From positions 24,507,501-24,567,500 of the forward strand of contig NC_088308.1 of assembly GCF_910592395.1 (NCBI RefSeq): a stretch of 60,000 nucleotides of DNA. The letters are read 5' to 3'. The notes beneath the pieces were generated by a model that was not told where the DNA came from, made no database searches, and saw only the letters and a list, made by a program, of their open reading frames with translations. The DNA is from Lineus longissimus. Taxonomy: Eukaryota > Nemertea > Pilidiophora > Heteronemertea > Lineidae. This document shows positions 1 through 12,500 of this stretch, one piece after another. The first letter of the stretch is position 1; each line of letters starts with the position of its first letter. A program made the position numbers and the translations under genes.

Positions 1-27
1 CGCCATTCTAGAGTCCCAACTACTCAC

Positions 28-1979
28 CAGTGACTTTGCACAGTTTGGCCTTCTTTTTGGCTGGAGATTTTGGGGCAGTCATTGCAGTGGCTGTCATCGT
101 CTGTTGAGAATCTAGAATAAAAAATGACAGTTCGGCCTATATGATGATAAATATCAAATCACGAAAGGTCACAAAATGTTTTGCAACCAAAACTCTGGCA
201 AATATAGATTCAAATATCCAAAATGCAAATGCCTTGATATATGAGGTGTGGGCCAGGCTATCAGCATCGATGCAGTATTAGACCCCGGGCCTAATAGCCT
301 ACTGAAAGACCGAACCTGTATCTAATAGCATACCAAGAATTATTGTGGCTCCCTCTATGTGTGTTTCGTGTGGTTGACGATCAAAGGTTGCCACAACCAC
401 TGCATCTGAGCAGTCGACATCAACATCTGCAGCTTGATTTACTGAAAAATTAAATGAAATTATCATAAAAAATAATTTTACTATTTCTAAATTAAAGACG
501 CATGATGTCTAACCGGGTCACTACAGTCGCTTTCTGTTTCTCAGTAGGCCTACTTGTATTTCTTCCATTGTATACCGGTACCAATGTAATGTATCATAGT
601 CTAAGAAATACTCGGCTCTTAATTGACATGGGCATATTTATCATCGAGCTTCCAGCACCTTTAAATTAAACTTACCAGGAGTCCAACCAGCCAGATCAGG
701 TAATGTAACAGGGAGGGAGACTGCTGCTGTAGCCTTTATAGGTGTGGTTACTGAAAATATTAACAAATGAAAGTTTTAAAGTTTAAAGGGAATGAATCAC
801 ATAAATTGGCGGGAAAAATCAATAAATTCTAATTAAATCCATTGAAAATCCAAATTTCTATGGATATTCCATTAAAACAGGGTGATGTCAGCTTAACAAT
901 AGGCCTAATGTGTACAATTGCGATCATTTTGTTAATTCTTTGAGGTAATTCACATGACTTATTGAATAAATTAAAAGTATTAACAAAATATTTATATTGG
1001 AACTTATTTCTGTTTCACCCTGTATAGTACTATTTGCAAACTTTGCGTTCCATACACTTACTGGGCATGCTCAGTGCGTTTAGAAATATGGAGTCGGGAA
1101 ATTTGCAAGCGCGTATTTGGAGCAGCGAATAACCACATTTTCTGTACTTTTGTGCAGTTGAACTACCTTATCTGCTGATGAATTTGATTTATAGAGCTAT
1201 GAAGTCAACTACTATGGTACTATTTCTAAGTGACGGTCATGAAAAGCTGTACTTTCGGCCGCTTGAAAAATGCATGCATGCACTGTCATGTCAGCATGTA
1301 CACATGGTCGCTATACACACAGGAAGTCCAACAGAAATGGCTGGCAGAGTGCCAATATCGATGCAGGCACCAGACGACATACTTTGAACTTAGCCAGGGT
1401 AGGGCCGAGTTGAGCTTAATTCCACCAATGTTTTTGAAGATTGACATCAGGCTATGAAATCTAGACCTATGTAAGGCTTAGGCCTATGTTCAGAAATATA
1501 TGCTGGTAGAAGTAGATAGCGTTTTATGGCCTAATTAGGCTAAATCGGAGCCTGGTGTACCTACCTGCAGACTCAAATCCACCAGTGATGCCTCTGAATG
1601 CTGCGTCTTTTTCGAATGTTTCTATTATTCTCTGCAGTGTAGGGTCGGCCTGTGGCATCTTTCCCCCTCCGCCAGTCCCTCTCTGGTGTTTTTGCTGCAG
1701 GGAATGGATCTCTTTCGCCTTTGAAAGCTGCTGGTTCCATTTTTCCCTGCAGTTATCCCCGGTCCTTGTGGCCACTCCCAAGGAACTAACCATTAGGGCA
1801 ATTTCATCCCATTTGTTTTTTTTCATTTTGTTTGTCACATCTGACGAAAACTTGGATCGCAAGATCCCAAGTTCATTTATGACAACATCGGCTAAAACTT
1901 CGGCTTCTGAGTGTGAAAAATTTGGTTTTCTCTCCCTTTTTGTCTTTTGAGATGAATGATTCTCTATGGAGGCAGCCAT
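28..1979 (-). CDS. Myb/SANT-like DNA-binding protein, NAIF1/MSANTD type (3' end beyond window)
   Basis: I place four minus-strand coding exons at 1979-1565, 750-676, 441-316 (or 441-334) and 111-28. All introns fall in phase 1 and have GT-AG ends, and the last exon ends at a donor (GTGAGTA), so the gene continues left of the window. Exon 1 encodes a basic start, then a Myb/SANT-like domain at about residues 18-95. It has the block RKPNFSHSEAEVLADVV, a VTNKMKKNKWDEIA segment and a CREKW helix, followed by a GGFESA motif. This is the pattern of the NAIF1/MSANTD family (Myb_DNA-bind_5), whose members are nuclear and bind DNA; several derive from Harbinger transposons. Exon 4 carries a lysine-rich stretch (KSPAKKKAKL) that could be a nuclear localisation signal. 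I chose the start at 1979 because the context AAGATGGCTGCC is strong and resembles a YY1 start-site element; an in-frame ATG also lies at 2045. The exact paralogue and target are unknown. Confidence 0.78.
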
Positions 1980-2350
1980 CTTGCATGTCTTGCTTTCAAT
2001 ATGAGGACCAAATGCATTATGGGAAATGTCCCTAGCAACTAACATTGATTTACTTAAAAGTAGCGTTAGTTAACATTGGGCCTAACATTGATTTGTGAAA
2101 CTCAATTTTAGCGTTATGTTAGCTAACGCTAAGTTAGGGACTTTAACATAAAAAGATAAACTAACATACTTTTATCACCATAACTTTTGTGCAACCGGCC
2201 CCTGATCCTGTAGCTGTATAGCCTAGTTTAGTAATTATCAAAATCAATGTAGGCCTAAGACTAAGACTCATAACTTAAGGAAGAGGCTTACTGATAAATA
2301 GGCCTATGTTCGAGTTTGTGTTTTTCAGGGAATTGAAACCTTTAGTCCTG
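1980..2350. promoter_or_regulatory. Probable bidirectional promoter region between SANT-like and NWD-like genes
   Basis: About 370 bases separate the two divergent start codons. The minus-strand gene's ATG sits in a YY1-like AAGATGGC word. The interval contains a cluster of related words (TAGCGTTAGTTAACATT, TGTTAGCTAACGCTAAG at about 2060-2135) with internal palindromes such as GTTAGCTAAC. I see no clear TATA box. A possible splice acceptor (TTTTTCAG, ending 2328) just before the NWD start suggests that a 5' UTR exon may lie further upstream. That this is a shared promoter is inferred from the geometry alone. Confidence 0.35.
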
Positions 2351-3558
2351 ATGTCCAAAAACCAGGACAGCGAGAAACCCAGTCGGGGGCCCATAGCAAC
2401 AGTGAATACAGATGCTGCCTTGAAAGGATGTCTGACCGAAGGCTACCCGGACCTTGCTAAGATTGTCAGGATTTTCACCAGTTCAACTTTCACAGGTTGG
2501 TGTTAAATAACATGGATAAATGGACTGAGGCATTGATGCTATGTAAATGTCCTCTTTCTATCGATGAAGCATTCTTTCTTGATTATAAAAAATGTTTAGG
2601 ATGGCACTGAGGCACCCACCAAATATCGTTCGGTTCTAAATAAGTTACCTGAACTATGTGGACATGTTGTGTTTCAGGCTTCTGTCAATAATTTTCGGAG
2701 GATATCAGTGACAGTGTGTCAGGGAGCTCATTATTGTGCTAAAGCCTGACTGTCCTTCTGTCACAAACTTGGGGAGTGCTCATTGTTATTAGGACTTGCA
2801 CCTGAGACAAAGTCACAACCAATGTCATTGGATCCAATCACTAATCAGATGGACACCTGAATGTCTGAATCCTGGTCTGGTGCAGTGAATGAAGTGCTTG
2901 ATATGCAGAGTCACTATTGAAACAATTGTAACACTATTGTAACACTTCAAAAGTGTCATGTTTCATGTTCCAGACACATCTGTTGAACGGAACAACTTGA
3001 TGGAGAAGGTCTATCCTCAACTCAAGACCTATTGCCAAGAAAGAGGTTATGAGTTCCAAGTTGTTGACATGCGTTGGGGTGTCCGAGATGAGTCCACTGT
3101 CGATCACAGAACTTCTGAACTGTGCATGAGAGAATTGAGAGAATGCCAGAGACTCTCAACAGGACCGAACTTCATTGTAAGTCTTCTTGGTAAGATATTC
3201 CCAAGATGTATCGATAGCATACATTTTAGTCATCACATACCACTACCAGTACAGACTTACTTTAATGAAATTTCTTGGGACGTTCTTGTATCAACATTTA
3301 TAGGCCTACTGTATTACTTGTCCATTTCAGACATTCCTAGGTCAGAAATATGGCTATCGTCCTTTCCCACCCATAATTCCTGCCACAGATTTTGAGAAGA
3401 TTCTCTCAGCAGTCGCCAATAAATCCGACTCTGAGTTACTACAGAAATGGTTCAAGAAGGATGAGAATCGCATCCCTGACACAGACTACCTCTTGCAACC
3501 AATTCTGGACTACTTGCCGCATTACAGTGACGTGGACAATGCTGAGAAGAGGAAAAAG
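2351..3558 (+). other. NWD gene exons 1-3: DUF4062 domain
   Basis: These exons encode residues 1-192. After a polar leader of about 36 residues comes VRIFTSSTFTDTSVERN, the usual start of DUF4062, then FQVVDMRWGVRDE and, at the head of exon 3, the QKYGYRPFPPIIP block seen in NWD and TEP1 proteins. The start at 2351 is the first ATG after a plausible acceptor at 2328. The frame is open back to 2306, so a longer N-terminus cannot be excluded. Confidence 0.85.
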
Positions 3559-6500
3559 GTCAGTTGCTTGGTAGATGTCACTCAGTTTTGATTGCTATAT
3601 CCTATGTCCTATAGATGAGACATTGGTTCCTGTGCCAAGGTGAACAATAGACTTCCCAGTGAGAGACAAATGATCGAGTCACCTAGCTGTAATTGACCTC
3701 TGTCCCTATAGAAGGAGTCGCTGGTCCTAAAATCCCAATCGGCACTTAAGGAGAATGCTGGGCTTGTCTGTTGTAGTGAATACTAGCTCACAACAAGAAA
3801 CAGCAAAATGTGGAAGAGATGCCGATCACTTGTGGACATTAGTTCAATTGGGTTAGCTCCCTTCAAAACAGTCAATTCAGTTGCTGCATATTATTTCAGG
3901 ATCAAGATGCATGGTGGAATGATTTTGAAAGAATGCAACTGATACTGCGAGGAGCGGCAAGCAAGGTGTTTCCAGATGGAGTAAAGAAACACATGTTCTA
4001 TATGTCAGTGACAGAAGATGAGATAACACATGGGATCCTGAATGCAACTAATCCTGATAAACACTGTCACTGGTTCCGCCGTACCATCACTGATATGCTG
4101 GACAAAACGTCTGCCAAGAAAGCGTTTCGGTTCATGGATATGAGCAAGGGAAAGGTAGATGAGGAGGCAAAGAAGTTGCTGTCGAGACTTAAGAATGATC
4201 TAATACCAGCCAAGCTTCCAGGAAAGTTCATTACGGACTACAAGGTGAAGTGGAATGATGAAGGAATCAATCCTGCACTGAAAGGTCAGTCTACTCTAAG
4301 TCATCCTAATCGCAAATGGCAACAGTTGCTTGTTTTAAATTGATTATTCAAAGTGTACTCTTGTGCTCATCAAACAAGTGTCCAGTCGTGTCAGGGCTTG
4401 CAGGTTTGACAGATATAAGATGGTATGTACGTACCTAAACTTGCCATCAAACATTTTCATAATTTACCCCTTCAGAGCACCAGGCCTACATCGATCAGTT
4501 CCTCAAGGATTTTTATGCAACGCTGTGCTCGATGATCTCACAGGGAATTGTAGAAAAGCAGGGTGTCCACCAGCTTGATGAGAGTCTACTCGAGGTTGTG
4601 CGCCATGTAACCTTTGCCAAGGAGAAAAGTGAAAGCTTTTGTGGCAGAGGAACCCTCCTGGAAAATATAGAGAAGAAAATTAAGGCAGGAAACAAGTGAG
4701 TACTTTTGGCGACATTCCCACTTAAGAAGAAGTTTGGTAACATACTCAGTACGAAATGTATATTTATTCATTCCATAAACACCTCATCTGAGTCCCTTTT
4801 GTGCTAAAACATATCTGTTTTTTGAAGATAAATGAACTTTTTTTATCAAGATGATTGTATACTTCTTCCAGAAAACCAGTGGTTATAACTGGCACAACAG
4901 GTTCAGGAAAGACGGCCCTTATTTCAAAAGTTGCAGAGCTTCTACCCATATGGTTCAGCGATAAAGAAGTGGTGACAATTGTGCGATTTGTTGGGACTAC
5001 CATGGCTTCTAGTAGCATTCGGCCACTCCTGATAAGTCTTTGTCAGCAGGTTGGAAAGCTTTTCATGCAGGAATTACCTGAAGGAATAAGTAAGGTGTGG
5101 GCCTTTACTCTCTGACACCGTTTTTACCAATAGCATTTCAAATAAGAGGCTTTTCAAGTTTACGTAGCTTTCGCTGCTGAATTTTCTTTATAACTTTCTC
5201 ATTGGTTGTGCTTGAAGTCGTTTATTCCTCTCTCATTATCATCTCCCTTATCGTCATTGCTTTACCTTTTGTCCACACATTGCAGCTTAATCGTTGATCC
5301 TTTATGAGTATCTTCATTGAATATGATGCAAACTGACTCCTGGTGCAGTTTAAACTCATCTGACCTACTTTGATATTCATTCATAAAGTTGTGATTTGGA
5401 ATATTTACCAAACCTGAAAACTCTCTTCCTATGCTTCTTCCTCTTCTCCTTCAGCATTTGGCAAATACCTACACGTATGCTTGTCTTTTAGCTGTCACTA
5501 AAAATGCTTGTGGAGACATTTGCCAAGTTACTAAATTCTGTCGATCAAAATCGGGAGGTCTTCATTTTGTTGGACTCATTGGACCAGCTTGATGAAAGTG
5601 GAAATGGTCGAAAAATGGACTGGCTACCAGCTTCACTCAAATTGAAGAATGTCCATATGATTCTGTCAACTCTTCCAGATGATGAGTTTGAAGTGCTGCC
5701 TGCCTTGAAGGTTAGTTGAGGACCATCTGGGCACTTGAAGTTTGTGTTGAGTCCAGTGGTGTATGGTCAGGGCATCTGACTCGCAATTCAAACGTCATGG
5801 GTCAGTCTCGTCATTGCTTGGGTCTCTCTGCTGATCTCAAGTGATGTGCTGGATGAGTAGTCCCTTGATATCCAAGAGTGCCTCTATGGTCATTGCTTGG
5901 GCCTCTCTGCTGATCTCAATCGTGACAGTTGTTGTAAAGAACCTTGCTCCAGGTCATCTCACTAAATCACTTTTAGGAGCTGCTGTGATTATCACTGAAA
6001 ATAACATCAAGCCAGAATGTCTCCGTTTGATTTTAGCTAAGAATCAAGGATGAGTCCTGTTACGTGAATGTGAAGACATTGGAAACCAGCGACATTGACG
6101 TAATTGTGAAGGAGTCCCTGAATGGGATGGGACGGAGCTTAACGTCTGTTCAAATGAAAGTTGTCAAAGATGCCATCAGTGCCTGTGCATATCCTCTGTA
6201 CCTGAAGTTAGCTCTCGATGAGGCAGCAAGATGGAAGTCTTATTCTACCCCTGATGTGACCAGGCTGGAACCGACCGTGCCTAAGGTGATCCATGCCTTG
6301 CTAGATAGATTGGAGAGGTATCATGGTCTTTTGCTGATCAGCCATGCACTGGGATACATTACTGCTTCGAAGGCAGGTCTCAGGTAAATGATTGCTTAGT
6401 GCAATTCCTCTAATCTGGCTTATTTATGGGACATCATAAAGGTCACGCCTCTTGTTCAGTCTTTGAGCTCACAGTATATCTCTAATCATGGATTAGTTCA

Positions 6501-9500
6501 CCTTCACTGACTTGTTCAATTAAAGCGTAAGAAATGCAAGCTCCATGTGCGGTCAAAAATGACTTCCATGAAAAAGCGTTTCAACACTTGAAGTTGAGTC
6601 TTACCAATTCAGATTGAATTCACATTACCACTTGTCAATTCAGTCTTTTTAGTCCCTCATTTTAATTGCCTTACAGTGAAGCTGAGCTAGATGATATCCT
6701 GTCCTGCGACGACGAGGTCCTCAATGATGTCTACCAATACTCGGTTCCACCAGTGCGACGGTTGCCTCCACTGCTCTGGGTGAGGGTGCGGAATGAATTA
6801 AGCGAGTACCTGACCGACCATGGTTCTGATGGCGTCCAAGTCATCAACTGGTATCACAGGCAGTTCATAGATGTTGCCACAGAAAGATACCTTGCTGATA
6901 AAGCACAGAGGTAAGGATAATCTGTTTTTTCCATCCTTTGTGATACCAATGGTGTCCCTTGGCATTTTTGAGGCTTGTCTGAACTATCGTTATCCTTCTG
7001 TCCCAGTCTTCAACATTGATATTAGTTGCCAACTCCCTGGTGTTTCAAATTATGAAGAAAAGAGAATCACATGTCATACTAATTAGGATTACATTGGTCT
7101 GTGTTTTCTTGATTTCATTTAACTTCAAGAGGTTCAAATGCATCAAAAATCCAGTCGTGTCTGCAGAAGTGCATGACATATTTGGTCTTTGACTTTGTTG
7201 TTGGTCAACCAAGTAAATTCCTATTTCATTTTCAGGAAATTTTACAATGCAGCATTGGCAGACTATTTCATTGGGAAATGGTCTGGAAAGGTAAAGAAGC
7301 CATACAAAGACAAGAAGGGGGTACCCTGTGAAGCTGAGCGTTTCGTCAGCGCCCAGCCTCTTGTTTACAAGGAAGCAGACAACCCAGATGATGTGATATG
7401 CAACTACAGGAAGATGAGTGAACTGCCATATAATCTGATCATGAGTGGGAATATAGACCTACTGAAGAAGCAGGTGTTCTGTAACATGCTGTTCTTGTAC
7501 CAGAAAATAAGGGCAAGTGGAATTGACAGGTAAGCATCCAGTGAGAGGTCTAGCTCCAATATGCTGGAGTCGCATTTTTTCTTACCCGTATTTAGGATCT
7601 AGTTGTTCATATGGCTGTTGTGCAGCATCAGTGAGTACATACATTCAGATAATCAGCGTGAGCCTGACCACAACTAAGACCTTTTAGCTCCACTGTACAC
7701 TGCAGCTACCTGATGGTAAGTCTCTGGATGAGGAGGTATCCCAACTTGAGGTTTCACACAACTAATCACTTTTAAAAGAAAGTCAATTCCTCGCTAAGCC
7801 CAGGGCCAAAGTACATATCTAACCATCTATTCTGATATCCACTCCGCTGCATGAAATCCTCATCACACACTGCTTGCTTTATCTTGCAGTGTGTTGGATG
7901 ACTTCGACTTCGCAGAGAGCCAAGGGCTGATGGATGCAGATGTTGAAGCAGTGTTGAATGCCCTGAAGATGTCCATCAATGGCATACTCACTGACTTCAA
8001 ACAGCTTCCCGTCCAGCTGGCTGCAAGACTCAACACACAGAAGTCGAACAACTCAAAGTACCTCACAGATTTGGCTCTTCAGGGAGAAAACATGCCGTTC
8101 CCCTGTCTGCTTACCAGACAAGGTATGAGCACATGTGTTCCTACTGCAGTGAAGGGGTGCTATCAGTTTGACCTGTCAACTGTAACTTTGCCAGCACCGC
8201 AAACATCAGAAAGTAATCATGAATACACATGCGTCGTCTGTTGCTAACTTCAAGTGATGTCATACAGGCCGTTCTGCTGACGCCCATGCAACATAGTTCA
8301 TTTGAATATCACTATACCTGGTATTATTCTTTTCTCAAGGATTTCTATCACTTGGTGACGGAAAGATGGTGAGAATAGCTGGCCATGAGATTCAAATAAT
8401 GGCTTTGGCACTATCAGAGAAGTGCAACAAGGTCGTCACAGGTGAGTGTGGATCGTCATTTCATTGCATTCCGGTTTTAATGGAAGAATATAGACGATAT
8501 GTTAGGAGGACTGGTTGTGACTGGTTATTCAAAGCAGTGTTGGCCACATAATCCATGGGCCTCATTTGTTTTCTAATTGTAAGTTAACACAATGATTCTG
8601 TAGGCCTTTTGTGCAATTATAAATATGATGACAGCTCTTAATGTGACTCTATTTTACTTTGTGCAGTGAAACCTCTTTTGGTGGCTGCATCTGATAGCAG
8701 CTAGACTATATAAAGGATATTCCTTTGATTCTGCAATAAAAACATAATTCCTTTTTGGTCGCATCTATCATGTTCAATATGACCTCTGTAATTCTGACCC
8801 CTTTCTCTAATAGAGAGGTTCTACTTCGTCATTTTATTCCATTACAGCTGCCATGGACAATATAGTTTGTATCTCAGATCTGGACTCAGGTCGGTCAATC
8901 AAGACATGGAATGTGTCAGAACTTCTCGATACCTACCATCCTGATCATGTCCTGCTCTGCAAGAATGATGAGCTGCTAGTTTGTGGCTGGAGGCACCAGA
9001 TATGCTTCATCGATGTGCTATCTGGGGAAGTTTTAAAGGAGAAAACAATTAGGAATATCAAACAAGAGGAAGGATTCCATCAAGGTAAGTTCCAAATCAC
9101 ATGGACTACTCTGCTGTGGTGTCTGTATGCCACATAGATAGTGGCCTTGAAGTTGAAGAGAACAACGTGATAAAAAATTGTAGAATGCATGTTTTTGGAT
9201 TTCATGGACGTAAGGACATACATACATGTAGAATACTGTATTTTTCTCTAGAATGTGATGATTACGTAAGTGGGAAAGATGCATACTTGTGTATTTAATG
9301 TAATGTTATTGCCAGTTTTGTTATTCTCTGCAGTTCGACTCAGTTTCGTATTCTTACTTGCAGTTCCAATGCAATACTATCCGCAGAAGTCTTTGCTTTT
9401 ATACTTGACTGATCAGAAGTTGATGGTGTGGAGTCTGAAGGACTTTACCAAAGTTGGTACTGGTATTATAACCCATAACTCCGTAAAACAATAACAAACG

Positions 9501-12500
9501 CCTGCTGAAACTAGCATGAAACCTGCTGTGGAGTCTGCATGATTATGGATGCTGAACTGATATAAGTGATGAAAACACCTCTGGTACATTTGGATAGCCA
9601 ACTGAAATGAAGAAGAAAGGAAAATAAAATTCTCTACACTTGCCCTCCCTTTGATATCATATGACTAAATTTGATCACAAAAAGCATTACATCCCAGAAA
9701 ACAAACAAACTTGTAATGGTCTGCTTTGTCTTTGTCTGAGTCCGAAAAACTACATTGTTCATGCATATCATAAGTTCCAAGTCAATAACGGTTGTTCTCA
9801 ATACAACATTTCAGGTAGCTGAAATCGATGCAGGTATTTTCCCAGCAGGAAATATGATGGCCAAAGAGTACTTTCAGAGTGAGTAAGATACAATTTCTTC
9901 CTAATGCTATTCAAATAGTGTGACATAGTGCATGGATTTACACCAAAATGTATGACAAATTTGCCACTAAACTACATGTATATGTACATGACCTGACATG
10001 ACGTTAATGGACTATGCAAAATCATTTGGCACCACTGTCAAAATCTCATGTGCTCATTTTAGCATGTAGACTGATTGATCAGAAAGAAGTTTGCACAATC
10101 ATAATTCTTTTACAAGTATTTAGTTTTTAATCTTCTACAATTTGATACAGTATGAGGTTTATTCTTTAGTTGTTGGATCTACTGTGCTGATCCTGCGGCC
10201 CGGAGCAGCAGATGTCAGGACTGGTGACCTTGAGGCCCTCGTCAAAAATGAGCCATTCAAGAAATTTGCTATAAACGATAACCCTGAGAAGTGGACGTAT
10301 CATGCTGTGATGACTCCATCGAAGAAGGTAAGAACACTTGAATATATTAAACAGTAACACACAGTCAGGTTATTATTTTGTTCACCTCTTTCCTCAAGTA
10401 AGAATTTGAGACTTCCACTCAGGAATTGGCAAATCAGAAGCCCCATGCCCCATGTTGACCAAGCCAAACAAGCATAATAGGCAGTCTGGTAGTGCATGGC
10501 TGAATGTCATCAGTCTGTTTGAAGAGTTCCGTTTTCCTTCTTAAAACTTGGTAAAATTCGGGCATGGAGCTGTGAAATGAACTGGTGTTTTCATTGTAGG
10601 TTGTGTGCTTTATCTACTCGAATGATCCACCAGTAGTTGGAAAGATGACCTACAAACAGCCAGAGATCAAAGTCTTCACCAATGGAAAACTTACCAAGAC
10701 GTTTCCATGCTTCCAGATGACTTATGCTGTTGGTATGATCCACTTGTTGAACTGTGTTTGTGTGTTCAAATATTTTTGTATACCCTGCAGTGCTGCAGTG
10801 CAGATTATTTAGTGTCAACCGAGTATCAATCTTACATGTAACTTATCTACCATGAACAGATGCTTGACTAATTAGCATGATATTTTGGAATTGTAGAAGG
10901 CAGTAGATGAGAATCAAGTCATTAACTTTATTATGCCTTATGGGACAACTACACTTTCTTTCAGGAAAAGAGATACTCTTGGATTGCATGGATGACAAGC
11001 ATGTTCTTTTCAACAACTTCGAGGCTACTGCTGGAGGTAGTGCCATCTATTGTATCAATATTGAAACGGGGAAGTTCCACTTATCCCTCCAGGAGACTGG
11101 ACTAATCAGTAATGCTGTAAGTCTGAAGAAATTTTTCAACTTCTCATGAATCAGTAGGCCTTGCTATGATTTGAGGTTTTGATTTTCCATGAAGTCGATG
11201 CAAGCATGTCACAGAGTAATACAAGAAAATTAAAACTGGCTCTCACATCCATGGCCCAGCTTTTAAAATTTTACTGGTGCTTGGATATCATACTACATGT
11301 AGATTTCCTATTCACACATACAAAATATCTTCATTTTTCCTTACTTCAACTGTTAGGATTACTATGGAGGTGGCCGACTGGCTGTTGTGAATGCCACCAG
11401 TCCAACCGTGGTGGATATCAAGCGGATTGAGATTGGAGCTGACCGTGGGGAAGTTGAGGCTGGTTGCTCAGATGACAATCTAGTGACGTCTGCTTTTGCG
11501 GATGAAGTTGAATGTACAAATGTGCTCCCTAGCAGTGTGCGATTTGTTGCTAGTAGCAACCGCAACTTTGGCCTTCACATCTGGGATCTCGCCAGGATGA
11601 AGGAAGTTCGTCTGTTGGAGGTCAGAAGTAAGTGTTCCGAGAATGTGCAATTATCTTGGGCGTTATAAAGCTTGTCAGGTTAGATGGCCAAAGATGTACA
11701 GGCCAAAATTATGTATCGAGGAATCCTGAATATATTTGCTGAAACTATATGCCTTTATGCAATAATGGAATGCCACTTCTATCCAACTCAACACATACCA
11801 TGCCTTTCTTCTTATTTTCACAGACATTGGTTGTTACACCACTTTGATGGAGTTCCCGACATCATCCACAGCTGTCTCATTTACTGGACAGAAGCAGCTT
11901 GTCTCGTTTGACTTGAAAACACTGGAGATGTTTGGGCCACATGATCCACCAATGTCTGGTAAACCACAGACCAATAGGTCAGTTTCGTTTTAGTTTAACC
12001 TGTGGTGAAAACAGTACTCTTGTATATTACCTCCATAAGCAAGCAATTCACCTAAACTCGAAAGAACTTTTCATTCCATTAACTTGAACACTGCCTTTCA
12101 GATCAATGTATGACTTGTAAATCCTTGAAGATAAATGGAGGAGAACTTCTCTTTGTCATTGTATTGGAATACCGTATGGAGAGTTTTCGTTTGAGCTCTG
12201 CTCTATATGCAAGGGAGGGAGGAGGTTGGCCATACACTCTGTGGCTATGAGCTTGTGTTTGATGTCATTTGTCCGCTCCAACCAAGTCCATACCAAAAAT
12301 ATTTTGTTTTGGCTAACCGGTACTAAATGTAACATTTCATGCTTTCAGCATCAGAGTGGTGAATTCAAAGACTGCCATCGGGCCAGCACCAAAGGATCAG
12401 ACGTGTGTCAAGATCTATGATGTCAAGACAGGCAAGGCAATATCATCCTTAAAGATGAAAGCCAAGGAGAAAGTACAAAGTCTGGAGTTGAGCGGAAATA

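Noticed and set aside
1524-2045. Plus-strand ORF 1555-1950 opposite the SANT-like exon
   Set aside because: It is an antisense shadow of the SANT-like exon; the minus strand has the conserved domain and in-phase splicing.
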